61,708 bases of DNA from a virus. Numbering within the stretch: the first letter of the stretch is position 1; the number at the start of each line of letters is the position of its first letter. The stretch covers positions 1 through 61,708 of the IMG/VR virus record IMGVR_UViG_3300036854_000037; one strand, given 5' to 3'. Position numbers and translations under genes: made by a program. This document shows positions 34,547-42,066 of this stretch, one piece after another. The notes beneath the pieces are model-generated. The model saw only the letters and a program-made list of their open reading frames with translations, made no database searches and had not been told where the DNA came from.

Positions 34547-34626
34547 AGTTAAGGTATCTTACACCCGATGGTGGTCGTGCCTTCATAGTTGTGCTAAGAC
34601 CCAGTGATACCATGCCGACCACCATC
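34545..34626 (-). repeat. 84-base structured element, copy B (upstream of scaffold gene)
   Basis: Perfect 11-bp stem GATGGTGGTCG / CGACCACCATC (34567-34577 with 34616-34626) followed in the - strand RNA by ATACCTTAACTATG, whose ATG starts the scaffold-like gene. It also covers the stop codon of the protease gene. A and B together bracket scaffold, decoration and capsid genes. Confidence 0.78.
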
Positions 34627-35758
34627 ACCCTTCGACAGGCTCATCGATGAGCCGGTTACCCCCGATGCTAAACCCAGTGAACTCGCCAGACCTGAACCGC
34701 TCAAGCATGCGAGGATCGTCTGGCTTCACCCCGATCATAAGTCCTGTTCTCGAACCGCCAAGCCCCATAGCCTTGGAAATATCATCCGTGACAGGCCAAG
34801 CGTAAACTACCTCCCCCACGCGCTTGCCCTTATGCATGACTTTCAAGTCTCGTTTCGACATCATGAAATCCATCGACGCCCTCAACATAGCGTCTTGAGG
34901 GATGTGGTCACCTTGCGAGTCGAAGTACGGATCACCCTTCTCATCGCAGACGATAGCCCACCCGAACACCAGACCTAGTGGGTCGTTGGGGCCTGGGTTG
35001 CCGTGGTTGGGCGTCATCTTAGCGAGCGCTTGGGTGAATGTCATCGCTTTCAACAGACGCTTCTTGGAACCGCGCAGTCGATCTTCAAGGTCGTTGATGT
35101 CAGAACGCGTCCTCTGGCGTGATGCCTCCAGTTGCTTGACGCGCTGATCGTACAACTGGTACTCAGCGTCGAAGCGACGGTAGCGGCGGTCCCAATAATC
35201 TTCTGTACCCGGACCAGATGCCGCACCATAGAGGTAGTACGCATCTTCACGATTGGCAAACGCCTTGTCACGAAGGACCGTTGCTTCGCTGAGCTGAGCG
35301 TCGAAACGATCGTACTGCTCGTACAACGAGTCGAGCCGCTTACGATCCCGTGCATCCATGCCAGAGGTCTGAGGCCGCTCGACCGGCGCCTCCTCCTTCG
35401 GCTTGACTTCCTCAGGCGCTTGCTCGGTTGGCTTCTCTACTGGCTTCTCAGCCTGGGGTTTGGCGCGCGGCTTCCGTAGTTTGGGAGGAGGCGCCTTCTC
35501 CTTCGGCTTCTCCTTGGCCTTGGGTTTTGGTGCCGGCTTGGGTTTCGACTTCGGCTTGGCAGCAGGTTTTGCAGCGGGCTTCTTGCTAGGGGCCTTCGCC
35601 TTCATCTTACCCTTACCACCAGCTGATCCCTTGGGCTTGCCGGCGCCAGCGCCGCGACCTGTAGTCCAACGACCCTTGGAGTCCCGTGTCTGGTTCTCGT
35701 CGAACTCCGGGTAGCCCTTACCCAGGATGGGGCCGACGTTGAAGAGGTCCTCACTCAT
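34625..35758 (-). CDS. XkdF-like head maturation protease, tagged
   Basis: 377 residues from the ATG at 35758. N-terminus MSEDLFNVGPILGKGYPEF begins with the cargo module (residues 14-35). Next is a Lys/Pro/Ala-rich linker of about 80 residues, a coiled-coil region, and a C-terminal domain (VFGWAIVCDEKGDPYFDSQGDHI...VMHKGKRVGEVVYAWPVTDD...TGFSIGG) that matches the XkdF putative serine protease family of prohead proteases. It would process head proteins, possibly those carrying the module. Catalytic residues cannot be assigned by eye. Confidence 0.78.
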   Translation of the reverse strand: MSEDLFNVGPILGKGYPEFDENQTRDSKGRWTTGRGAGAGKPKGSAGGKGKMKAKAPSKKPAAKPAAKPKSKPKPAPKPKAKEKPKEKAPPPKLRKPRAKPQAEKPVEKPTEQAPEEVKPKEEAPVERPQTSGMDARDRKRLDSLYEQYDRFDAQLSEATVLRDKAFANREDAYYLYGAASGPGTEDYWDRRYRRFDAEYQLYDQRVKQLEASRQRTRSDINDLEDRLRGSKKRLLKAMTFTQALAKMTPNHGNPGPNDPLGLVFGWAIVCDEKGDPYFDSQGDHIPQDAMLRASMDFMMSKRDLKVMHKGKRVGEVVYAWPVTDDISKAMGLGGSRTGLMIGVKPDDPRMLERFRSGEFTGFSIGGNRLIDEPVEG

Positions 35759-35759
35759 C

Positions 35760-36599
35760 TCAAAAATGCCCCCGAACCGCAAACAGATCAACCTCAGCCT
35801 TCCCGAGCGAGCGACCAGACGTCCTGCGCATTATGGGAAGGCCAGTCACCATACCTTGGATCCAGTCCCAATTCGCACTCCCCGCTGTTCGCTTCGAATG
35901 CATGGCACTCAGCTTCGCCATAGCCCGCGTCATCTCCGTGCGTTGGGCCTTGAGGTCCCCCAACCTCTTGTAGGAATTGCGGTAGGCTTGCGAATTGCGC
36001 TTGAACTGAGTCATGCGCGCTTGCAGGTTACGAATGTTGCGAGCGACCTTGTCGCGCTCCTTCTTGGTTTTGGTATAAGCGGCGCGGATGGATTTGAGAG
36101 ACGGCTGCTTGGTCTTCTTACCCCGTGCTCGGCCCTCACTTACCCCACCACCCGCGCCGCCACCCCCTGACCAACGACCGTCTGAACCACGAGACTGGTC
36201 TGGATTATATTCAGGGTAGCCCTTCCAAAGTCCTCTATCCATGAGCCGGCGCCGCTTCTTACGCCCGCTCACATGCAACCGACCCTCAATCGAGGTTGAC
36301 TCCGGCGATCCTGGAGAGCCTGGGGCTGCGACCTTTTGCTGCTGAGTGGTCCACGAAGAGTAACTCAGCGAGGCGCCAGCCTTCTTAATCTTCTTGCCGC
36401 GAGCGGACCAGCGTCCGCCGCCCTTGGGGCGCTTGTAGGAGTGGCTTACAGCGCCCCACGCCTGTCTGTGGGCACTCTCGTCGCTGGCGCCGCCACTGAT
36501 GGCTGAGTTGACGACGTTGCGGAAGATGTCTTGGGCGTGACCCGGAAGGGTATGCGTGACAGGCTTAGGTAGTTGATCGTTCCGATCGTAGGGCATCAA
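35760..36599 (-). CDS. ChaB-domain protein with internal cargo module
   Basis: 279 residues. Residues 1-57 (MPYDRNDQLPKPVTHTLPGHAQDIF...HRQAWGAVSHSYK) are a ChaB domain, a small fold common in phage multi-domain cargo proteins. Residues 58-125 are basic and disordered. The module KGYPEYNPDQSRGSDGRW starts at residue 126 and is followed by a lysine-rich coiled coil (YTKTKKERDKVARNIRNLQARM). The build suggests a precursor cut at the module. The gene begins a transcription unit directly after the terminator at 36646-36679. Confidence 0.75.
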   Translation of the reverse strand: MMPYDRNDQLPKPVTHTLPGHAQDIFRNVVNSAISGGASDESAHRQAWGAVSHSYKRPKGGGRWSARGKKIKKAGASLSYSSWTTQQQKVAAPGSPGSPESTSIEGRLHVSGRKKRRRLMDRGLWKGYPEYNPDQSRGSDGRWSGGGGAGGGVSEGRARGKKTKQPSLKSIRAAYTKTKKERDKVARNIRNLQARMTQFKRNSQAYRNSYKRLGDLKAQRTEMTRAMAKLSAMHSKRTAGSANWDWIQGMVTGLPIMRRTSGRSLGKAEVDLFAVRGHF

Positions 36600-36617
36600 A
36601 AACCCCTCGAGTCATAA

Positions 36618-36623
36618 CCCGTG
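36618..36623 (-). promoter_or_regulatory. CACGGG motif after a terminator, candidate promoter element
   Basis: Reads CCCCACGGGTTATGA on the - strand, 19 bases before the ChaB ATG and 23 bases after the terminator T-run, so a promoter must lie close by. Related CACGGG sites precede the tail tube (27928-27933), capsid (32403-32408), decoration (32830-32835), outer membrane protein (37420-37425) and one methyltransferase gene (43499-43504). Confidence 0.35.
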
Positions 36624-36645
36624 GGGTCAATCCTAGTGCAGGCAG

Positions 36646-36679
36646 AAAAAAGGTACAAGTGCGTTCACACCTGTACCTT
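36646..36679 (-). terminator. Rho-independent terminator after the outer membrane protein gene
   Basis: Stem AAGGTACAGGTG / CACTTGTACCTT with one mismatch, six-base loop, then TTTTTT on the - strand. One of the clearest terminators in the window; it isolates the outer membrane protein gene from the ChaB gene. The remaining bases of 36600-36729 hold only the CACGGG motif. Confidence 0.9.
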
Positions 36680-36729
36680 GCAGTTACCGGGCTAAGGAGG
36701 GCCAAGCCCAGGGGAGTCGATCAGTTTGA

Positions 36730-37368
36730 TCAGTTGATCTTGATGTTGATGCGCGCCATCACGGTGCTGCTCGTGACACCGAAGTTGTCGCCGAAGTCTG
36801 TGTACTTGTACTCCGCGCCCCAAGTCACGTGGTTGACCAGAGGCTTCTCGAAGCCAGCGAGGACCGCCCACCCATCGGATGTGGTATCGAACGCTTCGGC
36901 ACGAACCCAAGCTGCCCCGAGGTAGAGCATGAGGTCATCGGGGAAGACCAGACCGGCGCGACCACCCAAGCTGTAGATGTTGTCGATACCACCTGTGCCA
37001 ATCAAGAACTGGGGGCTCCAGGTTCCAAATGCGCCCAACAAGAGCGCGCCGTTGCCGAAGCGATAGTCGTAACCGGCCTTGAGTTCACCAAGGAAGAAGT
37101 CACTGCTGCCGGCGCAGTCATCGCGCACGACTGCAAATGCTGGAAGAGGTCCGTATGGCAGTTCGACAGGGCTCGCTCCACAATTCGTGTTGAGCCAAGT
37201 GTAGCCAACGCCGCCGCCGACATAGAGGCCGGTCCAGTTGAAGGTCGTGTCGGATGCTTGAGGGGGAACAATGGTAGCCGAGCGCGGCCGATAGGTATTG
37301 GGCAGCCCATCCGCGTATACAGCGCTGGCGCACATGAGCGCGATCAGCGCGACGATCCATCTCTTCAT
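36730..37368 (-). CDS. Outer membrane beta-barrel protein, Omp25/31-like
   Basis: 212 residues from the ATG at 37368. Signal peptide MKRWIVALIALMCASAVYA with a clean AxA site. FNWTGLYVGGGVGYTW opens the mature barrel and is the hallmark of the Omp25/Omp31/RopB family of Rhizobiales and relatives; alternating strands follow (FFLGELKAGYDYRFGNGALLLGAF, LMLYLGAAWVRAEAF, VTWGAEYKYTDFG). It would insert in the host outer membrane, perhaps to block superinfection or alter the surface. Its own terminator and upstream hairpin make it look like a separately expressed cassette. Confidence 0.82.
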   Translation of the reverse strand: MKRWIVALIALMCASAVYADGLPNTYRPRSATIVPPQASDTTFNWTGLYVGGGVGYTWLNTNCGASPVELPYGPLPAFAVVRDDCAGSSDFFLGELKAGYDYRFGNGALLLGAFGTWSPQFLIGTGGIDNIYSLGGRAGLVFPDDLMLYLGAAWVRAEAFDTTSDGWAVLAGFEKPLVNHVTWGAEYKYTDFGDNFGVTSSTVMARINIKIN

Positions 37369-37424
37369 GACTTGTCTCGCCTTGAGGGTTCCTACGTAAC
37401 CGACTGTATCATGCACTTACCCGT

Positions 37425-37441
37425 GCGCCTATTGCAGGCGC
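37425..37441 (-). promoter_or_regulatory. Hairpin GCGCCT-GCAAT-AGGCGC before the outer membrane protein gene
   Basis: Perfect 6-bp stem directly after the MazG stop and directly before CACGGG (37425-37420). It may end the MazG transcript or form part of a promoter region. The same sequence pattern occurs before the capsid gene. Confidence 0.45.
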
Positions 37442-37448
37442 GCAACAG

Positions 37449-37850
37449 TCAACGATTGATGCGGCGCCTCCACTCATCGCCCTCGATATGGATGCTGGAC
37501 CCGACCTGGGTGCTCTTCTTGTTGAAGGTGTCGGTCACAGCCATACCAAGGTTGATGCCGGCTTGCCCCGCCAGAATGTCGAGGTAGGTCACGACGTCGG
37601 CGAACTCCTGGATCAGCAAGGGCCTGGCTTCCTCGAGTGTCATGTCGCCACGCCTGATCTTCTTGCAGACGTTGGCTGCTTCGCCCAACTCACCGAGGCA
37701 AGCGGTCATCCAATCGTTCAGAGACCAGTCCGAACCGTCGGGCTTGGAATGTGCCGGCTCGCCCTTGTTGTTCTTGAACTCAGGGAGGCGCGCTGTGTTC
37801 GCCTCACGTAGCGTGTTGAAGCTAAGTCCATTGGTACCGTAGCCCATCAA
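37449..37850 (-). CDS. MazG-like nucleotide pyrophosphohydrolase
   Basis: 133 residues. The all-helical MazG core is clear: GELGEAANVCKKIRRGD (ExxE metal site) and EFADVVTYLDILAGQAG (ExxD). Such phage enzymes hydrolyse dNTPs or alarmones and are found near nucleotide metabolism genes. ATG at 37850 overlaps the upstream gene by four bases. Confidence 0.85.
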   Translation of the reverse strand: MMGYGTNGLSFNTLREANTARLPEFKNNKGEPAHSKPDGSDWSLNDWMTACLGELGEAANVCKKIRRGDMTLEEARPLLIQEFADVVTYLDILAGQAGINLGMAVTDTFNKKSTQVGSSIHIEGDEWRRRINR

Positions 37851-38188
37851 CCCTTCTCCTTCTTCTCCAACTCCTCAATCATTGTCTGGCGGCGTTCGCC
37901 GTGCCAGCCCTCCTTGTCCTCCAAATAGTCAGCAAGCGCCATACCCATACGCTTGGCGTCCTTGATGAAGTCATCGCGTCTGAGTTGCCGACACTTCAGG
38001 ACTTCCACAGCCGAGTCGACCGTCGTAGTACCAAATGTCGAACGTGACAGTGGTGGAATGTTGCCATCGCCGTATTCCATCCACTCCTTGGCAGAGTCGA
38101 TCTCGATGGCGCGGCGGGCGAAGACGTGACCATGGTCGTCCCGGAAGGTCATCTCGAGGAAGAAACGTCGAGTCTGGTATTTGCTCAT
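37847..38188 (-). CDS. Hypothetical 113-residue protein
   Basis: From the ATG at 38188 (MSKYQTRRFFLEMTFRDDHGHVFARRAIEID). Beta-rich first half, charged helical end. Not recognised. Four-base overlaps on both sides place it in a MazG operon. Confidence 0.6.
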   Translation of the reverse strand: MSKYQTRRFFLEMTFRDDHGHVFARRAIEIDSAKEWMEYGDGNIPPLSRSTFGTTTVDSAVEVLKCRQLRRDDFIKDAKRMGMALADYLEDKEGWHGERRQTMIEELEKKEKG

Positions 38189-38361
38189 AATGGTTTGAAC
38201 TTCCTCACTGCATCGATAGGGGAGGAGCAATCCTTCAAGACGCGCCTGGTGCGCCGCTGGCGCTCTTCCTCCTCCAATCGAGCCTGCATTCGTTGCTGCT
38301 CAGCCTTCTGCCGACCGAACCGCGGCGCGGTACCGCTGATACCATGCTTACGACTGCCCAT
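38185..38361 (-). CDS. Hypothetical small charged protein
   Basis: 58 residues from the ATG at 38361 (MGSRKHGISGTAPRFGRQKAEQQ). Stop overlaps the next ATG (ATGA), which supports it. Very helical and Arg/Glu-rich. An ATG at 38382 would add seven residues. No family recognised. Confidence 0.5.
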   Translation of the reverse strand: MGSRKHGISGTAPRFGRQKAEQQRMQARLEEEERQRRTRRVLKDCSSPIDAVRKFKPL

Positions 38362-38416
38362 GCCCCCACGAGCCTGTTGCACCTACCTAGCCCTCCAATT
38401 CTCTGCCTGGGGCATA

Positions 38417-38542
38417 CTACCTGCTCCTGCAACTGTCGGCAGGGATGCCCAGCTTCTCGCAGATGCGACCGCGGGCGCTATCGCAACCCGGTGAGCAGCT
38501 GACGAGAAAGCCGAAGATGGAAAACACTATGATTGCCTTCAT
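38417..38542 (-). CDS. Very small predicted lipoprotein
   Basis: 41 residues: MKAIIVFSIFGFLVSC, then SPGCDSARGRICEKLGIP. LVSC fits a lipobox, so the mature peptide would be a lipid-anchored 26-mer with further cysteines. GGCAGGATC precedes the ATG. Possible roles (surface exclusion, lysis helper) are guesses. The flanking stretches 38362-38416 and 38543-38608 show nothing else except the ATACCTTAACTAT 13-mer at 38604-38616. Confidence 0.5.
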   Translation of the reverse strand: MKAIIVFSIFGFLVSCSPGCDSARGRICEKLGIPADSCRSR

Positions 38543-38608
38543 GATCCTGCCCTTTCGCTCCGATCCAAACCCATTCAGGCCCGTCCGATCCTGTACCCTT
38601 ACAATACC

Positions 38609-39157
38609 TTAACTATCGCATCCAGGTCCAGCCTTGTAGGCATCCTTGATGTCACCAGAGCGCGCGTAGCCTGTGAACTCCTTCCAGGACTTCCAGCCAT
38701 TGGGGCAATGAAAACCCCACTCTCTGACCCGTGGTCCAATAATGAAGAGGCTCCAAACCGGGCTAGCACCAACTTCCAACCTATGAGCCATCTTACCAGA
38801 CCTGATGACTACACTCCCCTGGGCCCTGACGATGGACTTGGAAGGACCGGCTGGGTTGCTTGGGTCGACCGGAACATGCTCAATATAGTTGCCGACAAGG
38901 AGAATGGAGATGTTCCACCACGGGTGATCATGCAAGGCGCGGTTGTCGTCGCTCTTCTTGATGCGGTGAAGATAGGCCGCGATGCGAAGTCCCAAGCGAT
39001 CCCGATCCTCCTTGTCCTTGACGTGTGGATAGCGAAGCCACCAGCGGTCCATGTAACCTGGACCAATGTCAACATCAGGTACACCCAGGATTGCCGGGAG
39101 TACATAGCGCTTCACCAGATAGCGCCGAACAAGCTCTGGTATCCTCATCTCATCCAT
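38609..39157 (-). CDS. Cupin-like protein
   Basis: 182 residues. NRALHDHPWWNISILLVGNY and MAHRLEVGASPVWSLFIIGPRVREWGFHCPNGW look like a double-stranded beta-helix with a metal-binding HDHxW; phages often carry this HDHPW family with unknown substrate. It adjoins the Mu F-like gene and the glyco-island, so it could act on nucleotide sugars or virion proteins. ATG at 39157 overlaps the upstream stop; ATG at 39148 is an alternative. Confidence 0.65.
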   Translation of the reverse strand: MDEMRIPELVRRYLVKRYVLPAILGVPDVDIGPGYMDRWWLRYPHVKDKEDRDRLGLRIAAYLHRIKKSDDNRALHDHPWWNISILLVGNYIEHVPVDPSNPAGPSKSIVRAQGSVVIRSGKMAHRLEVGASPVWSLFIIGPRVREWGFHCPNGWKSWKEFTGYARSGDIKDAYKAGPGCDS

Positions 39158-40205
39158 TCTCCCCGAGGTAGTCGTCGACCTCTTGTTGTGAACTAAGTAT
39201 TTGATACGCGGTTGTGCAGCGACAATTGATCACTTCTTCGGGTGGTGCACTGGAATCACCAGGATGCATCAATTGCGCGCCGGACTCTGAGTCGAATGGC
39301 TCATCGATCTGACGCGCCTGACCATCAAGACCACGATGGGTGTCGCGTGTGCGAGAATCGTTGGTAGCCGACCATTGCTTGACCACAAACGCCCTGTCGA
39401 TGCCAGCCTGGTCGATGGCGTCGTCCATCGAGTTGGCGCGTACCTGCTCCGTAACCCGCAGCGACTCTGTGCGCGCAATCGTCTCAGCCCTGAGGTCCAG
39501 GAGTCGATCACGATAGCGCTCGACCATGTTGTCGATCGTGTCCTGGTCGATGAAGTCATTCTGATCGATGGCGTTCTCAACCGTGCTATCGAAGCGCCTG
39601 TCGCGTAGCTGACGATTGAGTGCCTGCGTGCTTGTGTTGTCCAAGAGGTTGCGGTAGCTGTCCACCATACCCTGCTGGTGGGGTGTCAACCCAATGACAT
39701 CCGACAGGGCGCGAGCGGTCTCAATTGGGTTCTGCCCTTCCTCTGCAGCGTCCGTGAGTATCTCCAAAACCTGATCCTGCTGCTCAGCTGTCAATCCCTC
39801 AATGTTGTCGAGGAGACTGGCGAACATCTCATCGACGACCTCAGATGGAGGTGGCTTGAAGCCAACGCCCACACTCGCCTTGCTGATACGCCCAGCAATC
39901 GAGTCGAGTTCGTGCGCCCAAATGATGGGTCCCATACCGCGGATGGCCTTCCTGAAATCATTGAAGTGCCCCGCCAGCAACTCGCCCGAGGTCAGCACGT
40001 CGCCACTACACAAAGACCAGGCGTCTTTCCTGATCGAATGCATGCAGTACAGAAAGTGCGACTTGATGTGCTGAGCACACTTCTCGAGTGTGCCCTCAAC
40101 GCGGATCAACTCCTCAGGCGGCGCCCTTCGACCTCTCTTGAGGAGGCGCTTGACCGGCGGTCCTGTGTGGAAGTTCCGAAAGCCATTCGCTCGTAGGAGC
40201 ACCAA
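39150..40205 (-). CDS. Phage Mu gpF-like minor head (head morphogenesis) protein
   Basis: The C-terminal 150 residues carry the family signature: RAETIARTESLRVTEQVRAN, QWSATNDSRTRDTHRGLDGQ, PGDSSAPPEEVINCRC. In Mu and SPP1-like phages this protein binds the portal inside the head. The frame opens with TTG at 40205, but 92 bases of that overlap the next gene; a TTG near 40099 or an ATG near 40043 may be the real start. It is about 21 kb from the presumed portal position, which is atypical. Confidence 0.83.
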   Translation of the reverse strand: MVLLRANGFRNFHTGPPVKRLLKRGRRAPPEELIRVEGTLEKCAQHIKSHFLYCMHSIRKDAWSLCSGDVLTSGELLAGHFNDFRKAIRGMGPIIWAHELDSIAGRISKASVGVGFKPPPSEVVDEMFASLLDNIEGLTAEQQDQVLEILTDAAEEGQNPIETARALSDVIGLTPHQQGMVDSYRNLLDNTSTQALNRQLRDRRFDSTVENAIDQNDFIDQDTIDNMVERYRDRLLDLRAETIARTESLRVTEQVRANSMDDAIDQAGIDRAFVVKQWSATNDSRTRDTHRGLDGQARQIDEPFDSESGAQLMHPGDSSAPPEEVINCRCTTAYQILSSQQEVDDYLGENG

Positions 40206-40701
40206 ATATCTCCTTCGTCCAACCGGACATGGATCTTACGCGATCCTTGTATTCCCCGTGGTACTCTGTCCACACCTTGCGATAGTACATCGCTTCTGGC
40301 CAGCCCTTCTTCTTCGGCCTCGAGAAGTGCTTCTGTACCGGGTCCATCGGGATGCCCGCCAGCACACACCTGTCAGCCACGATGCAGGCAACGACCATCC
40401 CCATGAAACCTGAGGAGCCACCTCGATGCGGAACTGTCCTGAACTCAATCCCGAGCTTGGGTCGGATTGCGATCTTGTCGTAAGTCCAGATGAACAACGG
40501 ATCAACCAGACCCCTGTCACGCCGCATCTTCAGTTCCTTGGGGAGGCGTTCTGGATGGTACGTGACCCAATGATCGATATGCGGGTAAGTTATCCCGATG
40601 TCCTTAACCGCAACCACAATATCTGGTTTGAAGAGAGCAAGTGCCGCTTCCATATCTCGATGGAGGCACTCAGCACCACCCAGAACCAAGGCAATCGTCA
40701 T
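40114..40701 (-). CDS. Hypothetical Rossmann-like protein of the glyco-island
   Basis: 195 residues from the ATG at 40701, which overlaps the upstream stop. MTIALVLGGAECLHRDMEAAL suggests a nucleotide-binding strand-loop-helix; later PHIDHWVTYHPERLP and RGGSSGFMGMVVACIV. This combination occurs in phage proteins next to glycosyltransferases; I cannot assign an activity. Confidence 0.55.
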   Translation of the reverse strand: MTIALVLGGAECLHRDMEAALALFKPDIVVAVKDIGITYPHIDHWVTYHPERLPKELKMRRDRGLVDPLFIWTYDKIAIRPKLGIEFRTVPHRGGSSGFMGMVVACIVADRCVLAGIPMDPVQKHFSRPKKKGWPEAMYYRKVWTEYHGEYKDRVRSMSGWTKEIFGAPTSEWLSELPHRTAGQAPPQERSKGAA

Positions 40702-40958
40702 GTTGGACCACCCGCATTGAACAGCTTGCGCGACCAAGGGCCGCTCGCATGCTGGGTCGTAGGCGTCAGGCGCCTCGTCCAACTCTCACCAGACCCGAAG
40801 TTCGTTGAGCCGTGGGTGGCCAGGATACGCGGCCAGTTCTCTCCCGTCAGACCGGGTTGCGCTGTAACAAGCCCCAAGGCAACGCGACGCTTCCAGGAAC
40901 CTGTGCTGGCATGCGTCATACCGCGCGCCTCAGCAACCTTCCTCCACCAGGAAGACAT
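40698..40958 (-). CDS. Hypothetical 86-residue protein
   Basis: Coupled to both neighbours by start/stop overlaps. Trp-rich and Thr/Ser-rich (MSSWWRKVAEARGMTHASTGSWKRR ... WPRILATHGSTNFGSGESW given in part). No family recognised. Confidence 0.5.
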   Translation of the reverse strand: MSSWWRKVAEARGMTHASTGSWKRRVALGLVTAQPGLTGENWPRILATHGSTNFGSGESWTRRLTPTTQHASGPWSRKLFNAGGPT

Positions 40959-40960
40959 GA

Positions 40961-41305
40961 CTATCTCCGTTCACTTTCCTTGAACTCCGCCTTTGTCAGC
41001 CAGAGAACATCGTCGTCCAGTTTCGCCAGGTACACAGGATCGTTGCTCTTGCCCGCGTACTCTTGCAGCTTGCGTTGCATGCGCTTCGCCATGTCGTGCG
41101 CTTCTTCGAGTTTGGTCATACCCAACGCATCGTCACGATGCTGGGCGTCTCGATAGAGTTCGCGTAGGACCTCGCAGATCGAGCGAACGCCCTTGCTTAA
41201 GACCTTCCCCTTCCCCCGGTTCTGCCTAATGTAGAACTTACGCCAGACGACCAGCGCGCGGTTGGGCGGAATAGGTACCCGTGGGTCTGTCGCTACTTCA
41301 ACCAT
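40961..41305 (-). CDS. Hypothetical 114-residue helical protein
   Basis: From the ATG at 41305, overlapping the glycosyltransferase stop. Basic first half (RALVVWRKFYIRQNRGKGK), then long helices. Not recognised. Confidence 0.55.
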   Translation of the reverse strand: MVEVATDPRVPIPPNRALVVWRKFYIRQNRGKGKVLSKGVRSICEVLRELYRDAQHRDDALGMTKLEEAHDMAKRMQRKLQEYAGKSNDPVYLAKLDDDVLWLTKAEFKESERR

Positions 41306-42066
41306 CGCACCAGGTTCGCATGCCACTCATCTGCAAAAGGCACATCGCGATACCTGTGCAACCAGGGCCCACCCTCGGTGAAGTGGACGATTGCCGGGTC
41401 ATCGCAAGGTTCAGACACGTTGACCAACCAGTTCCACTCGAGCGGAAGCTCCCCGATCTCCTTGTCCTTGAGCCAGCAGAACGCATGCAGGTCCCGACCC
41501 GGTCTCAAGTTCAGGAGCTTGAGGTTCAACTTGTCGTTCGAGGGATGGTCAACATTGAACAACATCACGGACGACCAGTTCTTGCGCGCATACCTGGTCT
41601 GGACCTGGGCGTCCTTCTTGTACGAATTGTCGATCTCGACGTGATGGTTGTGCTTGACGCAGAAAACCGCCTTCTCAGGATGCCTTTCAACGAGGTTGAA
41701 CAACTCCGTGAGATTGTGGCGGCACATGATGTCGCAGTCGACGAACATCGCCCATCCATACTTGGCCGGCGGGTCGTATTCCTTCCTGTGCTCAATAACT
41801 GATTTCTTCACGAGGTAGGGCACGAAGAACCGTGAAATCGCAAACTGGGTCGACATGGGGGCTTCTGATATGACGTCGTGAAGCCTGTGGTTCTTGCCGA
41901 TAAACTTGATGGGGCGTGTGTACTCACCCGACTTGATGAGCTCCTGCAAAACGACAGGTTCGATCCTCGCGTGATCTGGGCTGTTGTACTGCAACGTCAT
42001 ACGAGCAACAGCGTAAGCCCCCACTTCCCTATCGTCAAAACCAATCCAGATCGTACGTCGAACCAT
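41293..42066 (-). CDS. Glycosyltransferase, GT-A fold
   Basis: 257 residues from the ATG at 42066. MVRRTIWIGFDDREVGAYAV opens the nucleotide-sugar fold; MFVDCDIMC holds a DxD metal motif; HNHHVEIDNSY, MLFNVDHPSN and VHFTEGGPWLHRY follow the GT8-like order with a C-terminal His. It would transfer a sugar from a nucleotide donor. Acceptor unknown. Start overlaps the FkbM stop (TGATG). Confidence 0.78.
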   Translation of the reverse strand: MVRRTIWIGFDDREVGAYAVARMTLQYNSPDHARIEPVVLQELIKSGEYTRPIKFIGKNHRLHDVISEAPMSTQFAISRFFVPYLVKKSVIEHRKEYDPPAKYGWAMFVDCDIMCRHNLTELFNLVERHPEKAVFCVKHNHHVEIDNSYKKDAQVQTRYARKNWSSVMLFNVDHPSNDKLNLKLLNLRPGRDLHAFCWLKDKEIGELPLEWNWLVNVSEPCDDPAIVHFTEGGPWLHRYRDVPFADEWHANLVRWLK

